Shown in pieces: positions 1-4,650 of a DNA stretch of 11,399 bases; the first letter of the stretch is position 1, and each line of letters starts with the position of its first letter. A program made the position numbers and the translations under genes. The notes below the pieces were generated by a model. It saw only the letters and a list, made by a program, of their open reading frames with translations, was not told the DNA's origin and made no database searches. The stretch comes from Holophagae bacterium (GTDB taxonomy: Bacteria; Acidobacteriota; Thermoanaerobaculia; Thermoanaerobaculales; Sulfomarinibacteraceae). The stretch is taken from NCBI GenBank assembly GCA_030609785.1, contig JAUWTC010000034.1, positions 1 through 11,399 on the forward strand. Direction: 5' to 3'.

Positions 1-1
1 C

Positions 2-289
2 GCAAAGCCCTACCGCATTGACTCCCAGTGCAAGTACGCCATCGTCGGTCGCGGCGAGGCATCGATCTACCTCCGTCTCCCCAGCGCCAAGGGCTACCGC
101 GAAAAGGTCTGGGACCATGCCGCCGGCGCGTTGGTGATCGAAGAGGCCGGAGGTCGAGTGACCGACCTCGACGGCAAGGCCCTCGATCTGACATCTGGCC
201 GCTTCCTCGGCAACCAACGCGGCATCATCGCCACCAACGGAAACTTCCATCAGAGGGTGCTGGACGCTGCAAGGGCGGCACGGGCCTAG
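2..289 (+). CDS. 3'(2'),5'-bisphosphate nucleotidase (HAL2/CysQ-like), C-terminal part
   Basis: This is the last 95 codons of a gene that begins before the window. The visible part starts with a DSQCKYA segment (visible residues 7-13), continues with a GRGEASIYLRLP strand, and carries WDHAAG at 37-42 followed by EEAGG at 47-51. WDxAAG...EAGG is the C-terminal metal-binding signature of the inositol monophosphatase superfamily, and its Asp (visible residue 38) binds Mg2+. The DSQxKYA...YxEKxWDHAAG combination is more like the HAL2/CysQ branch than true inositol monophosphatases. Enzymes of that branch hydrolyse 3'-phosphoadenosine 5'-phosphate to AMP in the cytosol, removing the by-product of sulfate assimilation and sulfotransfer. 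No sulfur genes are in view to support that role. The stop at 287-289 lies directly against a 22-bp inverted repeat. Class is confident; exact substrate is inferred from the family. Confidence 0.85.
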   Translation, partial: AKPYRIDSQCKYAIVGRGEASIYLRLPSAKGYREKVWDHAAGALVIEEAGGRVTDLDGKALDLTSGRFLGNQRGIIATNGNFHQRVLDAARAARA

Positions 290-365
290 AGGATTCTGCC
301 GGACAGAGGCCACCGGCATCACCGACAAATGCAACGTTATAGAGGCCTCTGACCGGCAGAATCCT
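290..365. repeat. 22-bp near-perfect inverted repeat after the nucleotidase stop codon
   Basis: Positions 290-311 and 344-365 are reverse complements with one mismatch in 22, separated by 32 nt. The left arm starts on the base after the stop codon. Transcribed, it would form a long stable hairpin. There is no T-tract after either arm, so intrinsic termination is not assured. It could be a bidirectional terminator between the two convergent genes, an mRNA 3'-end stabiliser, or a small palindromic mobile element. Confidence 0.75.
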
Positions 366-438
366 GAAGCGCGCTACGCGCGGATGGGTTTTAGTTATTG
401 AGGCATCGATGCGCGCCCTGAAGGACGCGCCTACAACT
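366..438. repeat. GC-rich palindromic units in the convergent spacer
   Basis: Two short palindromic units follow the large inverted repeat: CGCGC-TAC-GCGCG at 370-382, and a segment around 410-432 in which GCGCGCCCT faces AGGACGCGCC. The second has the same pattern as a unit near 8248-8275 (GGCGGGCAC...GGACCCGCCCCTAC), so it looks like a dispersed, degenerate repeat. No coding potential is visible. Confidence 0.5.
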
Positions 439-480
439 CACCCGCACCTCTCACCATTATCCGCCCGCCAGGTTCTTACC

Positions 481-519
481 ATTCGCGAAGCGAATGATGC
501 AAAACGTTCGACGTTTTGC
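481..519 (-). terminator. Tandem hairpins downstream of purF
   Basis: Two perfect hairpins stand side by side 15 nt past the purF stop: ATTCGC-GAA-GCGAAT at 481-495, and GCAAAACGT-TCG-ACGTTTTGC at 499-519 (9-bp stem, 3-nt loop). Their place at the 3' end of the minus-strand gene suggests termination or 3'-end processing. Neither is followed by a U-tract on either strand, so a repeat element is an equally good reading. Confidence 0.45.
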
Positions 520-533
520 CCAGCCACAGCGCC

Positions 534-1988
534 TCAGGGAAGCACAGACCCCGAAAACTCGAACTTGACCGCACGCTGACCGGTCGCGCAGGCCATGCAC
601 GCCGGTAGGCCCTTGAGAACCTTGTCTTGGAACCAGTCGACCGGCAGGTCAAAAAGCGCGTCGACGCCCAATTCCCGGCGTACCTCCTCCACGTCCGAAT
701 TGAAGCGAGCGCCGATCAATTCGCTTTGAGTCGGCGTGTTGATCCCCTGGAAGCACGAGTCGATCACCATCGGCCACAGAGCGCCGAAGACGATCGATTT
801 GGCCCCAGCCGCCCGCAGCGCCTTGACGACACGTTTGGCATTGGTCCCACGAACAATGCTGTCGTCGATGATGAAGAGGTTCTTGCCCTCGACCGTCTTG
901 GCGTCAACCCGGAAATCCAGCATCGCCGCCTCATCCCGCGCCGCCTGGGTCTCCTCCATAAAGATCCGCCCGCCATACCGGTACTTGGAGACAGGAGTGG
1001 CATAGCTGATGGCCGAGGCATCAAACTCCGCTTCGAGTTTCTGGGCGAAAGCCTCGGCGCCGGGAATCGGAGAGTGTGGAATCGGGACGACCAGATCAGT
1101 CTGAGCCGCCAGTTCCGGGTCGGTCTCGAGGAGATACAGCGCCAAGGCCCTGCCCGCACGCCAGCGGTGCGAGCGGATGGAGTCTCCCATCATCTTGCTC
1201 TCGACGTCGGCAAAGTAGATCAACTCGAAGGCGCAAGGCCTGGGATCGCGGGCCACCAACTCTCGTTGATCGATTTCGAGATCCCGTCCGACGTGAAGGG
1301 CCCGTCCAGGCGCTACTTCTTCAATAACCCGGTAGCCCGTCTGTTCGAGGGCCAGGGTCTCCGAAGTGACCATGACCGCCGATCCCGCCCCAGTCTCCCG
1401 AATACCCAACACCATCGGCCGGAATCCGTGCGGGTCCCGAAATGCGTAAAGGGCCTCCGGCGTGGCAACGACGACCGAGTATGCCCCGGTCACCCTGACC
1501 TGGACCTCAGCGATGGCCTTGAACATGATCTCCCGTTCATCACCCTCCGGATCCTCGGACCGAAAATGTTCGAACCACAGAGCCAGTACCCTCAGCAAGG
1601 GCTCAGCGTCACACCTCGCCGCCAGGGCCTGGCCCCGATCTTCCAATTCCGCCTCGATCTGGGGAACATTGGTGATGTGGCCGTTATGCGCCAGGGCGAT
1701 TGACCCAAAGGCATCGTAGAACGGCTGCGCATTCTGGATGCCACCGGAACCGAAGGTCTTGTAGCGGGTGTGGGCCAGGCCGATATCACCGTCGATCGCA
1801 TCCAACGGCTTGAAGATATCGTCCGCCAACCCTTCGCCTTTCTCCAGCGAAAAGGATCTTCGAACGGGATCCCACACGAAGAGTCCGGCGTAAGCGGGAC
1901 CGCGATGCTGCAGGAAGTGAGCGCCGTTTCCCAGGTCCTGCATCACCGGACGCCCATTTGACCTGATTACACCGACAATGCCGCACAT
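534..1988 (-). CDS. purF: Amidophosphoribosyltransferase (PurF), divergent, Fe-S-type cysteines present
   Basis: Catalyses the first committed step of purine synthesis: PRPP plus glutamine gives 5-phosphoribosylamine, glutamate and pyrophosphate, in the cytosol. I start the 484-aa protein at the ATG giving MCGIVGVI, so that the nucleophile is Cys2 after Met removal; the longer upstream reading would bury it. N-terminal glutaminase residues are present: R29 (QHRG), R75 (HTRY), N102-G103 (HNG) and D127. The PRPP-binding loop of the phosphoribosyltransferase domain is IIDDSIVRGTNA at 373-384. C252, C412, C464 and C467 (the last two in ACMAC) fall where Bacillus-type PurF binds a [4Fe-4S] cluster. 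HRGPAYAG replaces the usual HRGQESAG, and VVPIPHSPIPGAEAFA replaces VxPVPDSGxxAAxGFA, so this is a divergent member. No purine genes are nearby. Function is confident; whether it is the only PurF cannot be told. Confidence 0.9.
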   Translation of the reverse strand: MCGIVGVIRSNGRPVMQDLGNGAHFLQHRGPAYAGLFVWDPVRRSFSLEKGEGLADDIFKPLDAIDGDIGLAHTRYKTFGSGGIQNAQPFYDAFGSIALAHNGHITNVPQIEAELEDRGQALAARCDAEPLLRVLALWFEHFRSEDPEGDEREIMFKAIAEVQVRVTGAYSVVVATPEALYAFRDPHGFRPMVLGIRETGAGSAVMVTSETLALEQTGYRVIEEVAPGRALHVGRDLEIDQRELVARDPRPCAFELIYFADVESKMMGDSIRSHRWRAGRALALYLLETDPELAAQTDLVVPIPHSPIPGAEAFAQKLEAEFDASAISYATPVSKYRYGGRIFMEETQAARDEAAMLDFRVDAKTVEGKNLFIIDDSIVRGTNAKRVVKALRAAGAKSIVFGALWPMVIDSCFQGINTPTQSELIGARFNSDVEEVRRELGVDALFDLPVDWFQDKVLKGLPACMACATGQRAVKFEFSGSVLP

Positions 1989-2012
1989 ACGCCCGCCCCC
2001 CAAAGAGGGCAT

Positions 2013-2040
2013 ATCATAACCCAACCCGTCAAGGTCGGAA
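2013..2040 (-). promoter_or_regulatory. Possible purF promoter
   Basis: Read on the minus strand, a -10-like TATGAT (2013-2018, 5/6 to consensus) lies 16 nt from a weak -35-like TTCCGA (2035-2040, 3/6). This would give a leader of roughly 17 nt before the ATG at 1988. No convincing Shine-Dalgarno is present, only a G-rich run. Weak evidence. Confidence 0.3.
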
Positions 2041-2057
2041 TCACTGCGTAATCGGGC

Positions 2058-2084
2058 AGCTGTCAGGTCTCAGCTGTCAGATGA
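2058..2084. repeat. 7-bp degenerate tandem repeat (AGCTGTC type)
   Basis: Units with a 7-nt step: AGCTGTC (2058-2064), AGGTCTC (2065-2071), AGCTGTC (2072-2078) and a decayed AGATGAT. The same unit recurs at 8082-8109. In both places the array lies 38-50 bp upstream of the same ~100-bp palindromic element, so the two may travel together. Confidence 0.6.
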
Positions 2085-2115
2085 TGCTTTCGACTAAGAG
2101 CATTCCGGACCAAGG

Positions 2116-2214
2116 TCACGATGCGGGGCTGGAGCCCCGCGCTCCCACCTCAGGGTCTCAGGGTGTCGTTTATGGAGCGCGATTGCCTGGCCCGCAACGG
2201 CTTTCCCTTTGACC
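2116..2214. repeat. ~100-bp dispersed palindromic element, copy A
   Basis: This segment closely matches 8131-8231. Shared blocks include TGCGGGGC, GAGCCCCGCGCTCCCAC, AGGGTG, TGGAGCGCG, GGCCCGCAACGG and CCCTTT, with a few small indels. Each copy contains an inner palindrome (GCGGGGC...GCCCCGC) and an imperfect long inverted repeat in which the GCGCTCC block faces GGAGCGC. It fills much of the gene-free 1989-2312 stretch. No credible open frame is present. Confidence 0.7.
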
Positions 2215-2312
2215 CTTCAATACGGGCTGGGGCCCGCGCGCTCCGCCGGAGTTCGCCCACTCCCTCCCCTTGCGTATCCACCAGTCCTGAGATACCATCC
2301 GCAGCCCAGTGT

Positions 2313-2388
2313 GGGGCCGTAGCTCAGTTGGGAGAGCGCAGCGTTCGCAATGCTGAGGTCGAGGGTTCGATCCCCTTCGGCTCCACCA
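2313..2388 (+). tRNA. tRNA-Ala (anticodon CGC)
   Basis: A 76-nt cloverleaf including an encoded CCA. The 7-bp acceptor stem GGGGCCG/CGGCTCC has the G3:U70 wobble pair that is the alanine identity element. The D arm is GCTC...GAGC, the anticodon stem CAGCG/TGCTG, and the loop TTCGCAA, placing CGC at 34-36 (2346-2348) to read GCG codons. The T arm is GAGGG-TTCGATC-CCCTT. The next hairpin begins on the final A of the CCA end. Confidence 0.97.
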
Positions 2389-2428
2389 GCCTTCGCTTCG
2401 AAACCCGACGGGGGTCGAAGCGAAGGCT
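2388..2428 (+). repeat. 14-bp perfect inverted repeat abutting the tRNA 3' end
   Basis: AGCCTTCGCTTCGA (2388-2401) pairs perfectly with TCGAAGCGAAGGCT (2415-2428), and the 13-nt loop can add a CCC/GGG pairing. The left arm begins on the last base of the tRNA. It could end tRNA transcription or guide 3' processing, but its right arm belongs to the 58-bp repeat that also follows the GIY-YIG gene, so it looks like the edge of a repeat element inserted at the tRNA. Confidence 0.7.
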
Positions 2429-2472
2429 GCCGCGGCGACTTGTCACGGCGTAGCGAAGCGAAGCCGGAAGCC
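2415..2472. repeat. 58-bp direct repeat, copy 1 (upstream of GIY-YIG gene)
   Basis: Identical to 2825-2882 at 57 of 58 positions, with a spacing of 410 bp. It contains GGCTGCCGCGGCGACTTG and the GTAGCGAAGCGAAGCCGG segment. After copy 1, more related sequence (GCGAAGCCGGGC at 2479-2490) closes a GTAGCG (2450-2455)/CGCTAC (2496-2501) pairing. The two copies bracket the GIY-YIG gene. Confidence 0.9.
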
Positions 2473-2552
2473 TGAAGGGCGAAGCCGGGCTCCGACGCTA
2501 CCGTGTTTCGAAGCTACGGCTCGGCACAGCCCCCGTACTGCTGGAGACTTCA

Positions 2553-2798
2553 GTGTCCTACTTCTACGTCTACATCCTGGAGACCGATGCGGCACCAAAG
2601 CGTTACTACACAGGCTTCACGGAAGCACTCGAATCACGCCTCGTGGCACACAACGAGGGCCGCGTTCCTCACACCTCGAAATTCCGGCCCTGGCGCATCA
2701 AGACAGCGATCGCCTTCACCGACAAGAAATCGGCACTAGACTTCGAAACCTATCTTAAATCCGCCTCTGGAAGGGCGTTCGCCAAAAAACGCTTGTGA
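2553..2798 (+). CDS. Small single-domain GIY-YIG nuclease-like protein
   Basis: An 81-aa protein that is one GIY-YIG domain and nothing else. The GTG start is set by GGAG at 2543-2546 with 6-nt spacing. Motif residues: VYI with Tyr7, YTG at 19-21, the catalytic Arg29 in ESRLVAHN, His33-Asn34, and the metal-binding Glu65 in DFETYLK. The tail is SGRAFAKKRL. This matches the small UPF0213/YhbQ-like branch, whose cellular role is poorly defined; DNA cleavage is the family activity, so an active nuclease is plausible as all key residues are present. No substrate-binding domain is fused. It sits between two copies of a 58-bp repeat, next to a tRNA gene, and is followed by the decayed end of a paralogue, which suggests an association between gene and repeat. 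It could be a repair or recombination nuclease or part of a small mobile unit. Confidence 0.85.
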   Translation: MSYFYVYILETDAAPKRYYTGFTEALESRLVAHNEGRVPHTSKFRPWRIKTAIAFTDKKSALDFETYLKSASGRAFAKKRL

Positions 2799-2803
2799 TC
2801 ACT

Positions 2804-2832
2804 CACTTCGAAACCGGAAGGTTTTCGAAGTG
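2804..2832 (+). repeat. Hairpin after the GIY-YIG stop, counterpart of the tRNA-adjacent hairpin
   Basis: CACTTCGAAACC (2804-2815) faces GGTTTTCGAAGTG (2820-2832): a 9-bp perfect outer stem, a one-base bulge and a 3-bp inner stem. It is homologous in position to the hairpin at 2388-2428. The single difference between the two 58-bp repeats (C2421 versus T2831) is matched by G2395 versus A2805 on the other arm, so pairing is kept. Confidence 0.65.
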
Positions 2833-2882
2833 AAGGCTGCCGCGGCGACTTGTCACGGCGTAGCGAAGCGAAGCCGGAAGCC
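2825..2882. repeat. 58-bp direct repeat, copy 2 (downstream of GIY-YIG gene)
   Basis: Second copy of the 2415-2472 repeat, differing only at 2831. It begins in the right arm of the post-stop hairpin and ends just before the region that leads into the GIY-YIG remnant, repeating the order repeat then GIY-YIG. Confidence 0.9.
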
Positions 2883-2921
2883 GGACCCTACCTACCATCA
2901 ACCCCTAGCGGCAGAGAACTA

Positions 2922-3041
2922 CGCCCTGGCAGGCCGTCCCCTTTTTCAACTGTCGCCTTCCGGTGCCCAGAAAAGGCACGGGCATTCGAAAAATACCTTA
3001 AGAGCCACTCGGGACGGGCATTTGCAAAAAAGAGATTTTGA
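2922..3041 (+). pseudogene. Truncated GIY-YIG remnant
   Basis: The reading frame ending in the stop at 3039-3041 encodes RPGRPSPFSTVAF, a short linker, then AFEKYLKSHSGRAFAKKRF. Over the last 29 residues 18 are identical to the intact GIY-YIG protein just upstream, including the catalytic Glu and the SGRAFAKKR tail. The N-terminal half with the GIY and YIG motifs, the Arg and the HN pair is missing, and the sequence between 2883 and 2922 shows no homology I can detect. Differences from the upstream copy are spread throughout, so it looks like an older paralogue or an independent insertion, not a recent tandem duplication. It directly follows repeat copy 2, as the intact gene follows copy 1. 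Confidence 0.75.
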
Positions 3042-3065
3042 ATACAAAACCTCTAAGTATATCAT
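3038..3065 (+). promoter_or_regulatory. Possible promoter for the kinase/GGDEF-EAL pair
   Basis: In an AT-rich stretch unusual for this window, TTGAAT (3038-3043, 4/6 to TTGACA) is separated by 16 nt from TATCAT (3060-3065, 5/6 to TATAAT). This would give a leader of about 110 nt before the GTG at 3184, containing the hairpin at 3155-3176. It starts within the stop codon of the GIY-YIG remnant. Moderate to weak evidence. Confidence 0.35.
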
Positions 3066-3154
3066 TTTCCATCGACTTCTGATAGAGTAGATTCGAATTG
3101 ATGACAGCTGATTCCGCCTTGCCCCGTTCCGGGACAGTTTGGATCTTATTGGAT

Positions 3155-3178
3155 CCTGGGGAAATGTGTCCCCAGGAG
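3155..3178 (+). promoter_or_regulatory. Hairpin that sequesters the kinase Shine-Dalgarno
   Basis: CCTGGGGA (3155-3162) and TCCCCAGG (3169-3176) form a perfect 8-bp stem with a 6-nt loop. The AGGAG ribosome binding site (3174-3178) used by the GTG start at 3184 has its first three bases inside the stem. The arrangement suggests that opening the stem could control translation of the kinase and, by coupling, the overlapping gene. Confidence 0.55.
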
Positions 3179-3183
3179 CTTCC

Positions 3184-4650
3184 GTGAAGCACCTCCCGCC
3201 GATCCTCGTGATCGACGACAACCAACACGACCGGGACCTTCTGTCCCTGGTGATCAAGGGCGCCTTCGGGGATGTTGCCATCGACACGGCCGACGACGCG
3301 GCCTCTTTGACCCGGGCTTTGGCCGATCGACCTTACGGCCTGGTGATGACCGAATTTACCCTCCCCTGGATTGCCGGGGACCAACTGATGGACCTCTTGA
3401 GGGAGAGGTTACCCGAAGCGGCGATCGTCGTGGTCACCGGTGGCGACGATCCTGAAGTCGCCCCTTTGGCCCTCCGGTCCGGCGCCGACGGCTTCGTCAC
3501 CAAAGATCCGCAAGGCCTGACGACGGTCGAAGAGGTGATCCGAACGGCCCTTTATTGGTCCAGGCGGCGGCGGACCAAAGAGGACACGGCCTCGCGCCGC
3601 ATCGTCGACGGGCTGCCGATCGGGGTCTTCGTGGCCGATGACCGGGGCGTTATCCTCGACGCCAACCCGGCCCTGGCCACCATGCTGGGGCATCAACGGC
3701 CTGCCGACCTGGCTCACCGCCCGATCCAACACTTTCTCGTGGACCCGGCAGCTATTCAGGGCTTTGAGGCGGCCATCGCCACAGGATCTCCGGTGGTCGA
3801 ACTGGAGGCAGAGTTGCACCGCCGGGACGGCACGACCCTCTGGGCCCGTCTGCGAATGCGGCCGGCGCCGCCCTCAAAGGGAATGCCGGCCCGCCTCAAC
3901 GGACTGGTCGAGGACATCGGCGATTACCGCCGAGCCTTGGGCGAGTTGGAACATCGGTCCCACGACCTCGATCAATCGGCCAAAGATCTCGAAGAGTTGG
4001 CCTACGTCGTCTCTCACGACCTGCAGCAGCCTCTCGGCGTCTTGGCTCGGGCCTTGGATCAAATCGGGGCCGACGCCGGCGCCGTCTCCCCGGTCCCGTT
4101 GTCGCAGGCACGTCGGGGCGCCGCAGCGTTGGAGCGGATGTTGGGCTCGGTCCTGAGGCTGACCCGACTGGAGCGGCAGGACCTCGACCTGGGACAGGTT
4201 GATCTCGAGCGCGTGGTTGGGCGGGTACTGGACCTCCTCGAGGCCGAGATTGAAGGCTCTGGAGCCGACATCTCCTTCGATGAACTGCCGAAAATCATCG
4301 CCGACGAGGGTCAGATGGAACAGCTCCTCCACAACCTGGTTTCCAATGCGATCAAGTTTTCGGGCGACAGTCAGCCCAGAATCCACATCAGCGCCACCGA
4401 AAGCGCCAAAGAATGGCGCCTGACGGTCTCCGACAACGGCATCGGCATCGACCCCGCCGCTACAGACCGGGTCTTCAAGATGTTCCAGAGGCTTCACACG
4501 CAAGAAGAAATTCCGGGATCCGGCATCGGCCTGGCCGTGTGCCGCCGGATCGCCAACCGCCACGGCGGCAAGATCTGGGTCGAGAGTCGACCGGATGACG
4601 GATCCGCCTTCCACATCACCATCCCCCGCGAGGAGAGTGAACAACAATGA
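3184..4650 (+). CDS. Hybrid histidine kinase: (pseudo)receiver-PAS-HisKA-HATPase
   Basis: Start chosen at GTG 3184, 5 nt after AGGAG; an in-frame ATG 45 nt upstream lacks a ribosome site. The 488-aa protein has no signal peptide or membrane segment, so it is cytosolic. Domains: N-terminal receiver (about 6-120), PAS (about 138-245), a short helical linker, phytochrome-like HisKA with His278 in VVSHDLQQPL, and HATPase (about 335-484) with N box LLHNLVSNAIKF (381-392), G1 DNGIG (417-421), F box VFKMF, and G2 GSGIGL (445-450). The kinase core looks fully active. In the receiver the acidic pair D11-D12, T85 and K107 are kept, but the phospho-accepting Asp is Glu57 (GAA at 3352-3354), so it is probably not phosphorylated normally. 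Its stop overlaps the start of the receiver-GGDEF-EAL gene by ATGA, making that protein the likely phosphotransfer target. The PAS ligand is unknown. Confidence 0.9.
   Translation: MKHLPPILVIDDNQHDRDLLSLVIKGAFGDVAIDTADDAASLTRALADRPYGLVMTEFTLPWIAGDQLMDLLRERLPEAAIVVVTGGDDPEVAPLALRSGADGFVTKDPQGLTTVEEVIRTALYWSRRRRTKEDTASRRIVDGLPIGVFVADDRGVILDANPALATMLGHQRPADLAHRPIQHFLVDPAAIQGFEAAIATGSPVVELEAELHRRDGTTLWARLRMRPAPPSKGMPARLNGLVEDIGDYRRALGELEHRSHDLDQSAKDLEELAYVVSHDLQQPLGVLARALDQIGADAGAVSPVPLSQARRGAAALERMLGSVLRLTRLERQDLDLGQVDLERVVGRVLDLLEAEIEGSGADISFDELPKIIADEGQMEQLLHNLVSNAIKFSGDSQPRIHISATESAKEWRLTVSDNGIGIDPAATDRVFKMFQRLHTQEEIPGSGIGLAVCRRIANRHGGKIWVESRPDDGSAFHITIPREESEQQ

Noticed and set aside
627..1703. 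358-codon plus-strand frame opposite purF
   Set aside because: It is the antisense reading of a clear enzyme gene, in GC-rich DNA where long shadow frames are common. The protein has no recognisable motif.
1989..2024. Upstream extension of PurF by 12 residues from an earlier ATG
   Set aside because: PurF needs a Cys directly after the initiator Met; the ATG at 1988 gives MCGIVG. The extension would block the nucleophile and has no family support.
2121..2453. 110-codon frame spanning the tRNA-Ala gene
   Set aside because: It runs through the repeat element and the whole tRNA, has no ribosome site and no protein features.
2415..2882. CRISPR array
   Set aside because: Only two repeat copies, 410 bp apart with a gene between them. 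No array of regularly spaced short repeats and no cas genes.
2388..3041. Insertion sequence or homing group I intron carrying the GIY-YIG gene
   Set aside because: No transposase, no terminal inverted repeats around the whole unit, no intron core, and the protein is a bare domain without the DNA-binding module of homing enzymes. A repeat-associated role is kept only as a hypothesis.
3139..3183. Kinase start at the ATG at 3139
   Set aside because: No ribosome site before it, the extra 15 residues precede the receiver fold, and a good AGGAG is placed for GTG 3184. The stretch also forms the leader hairpin.
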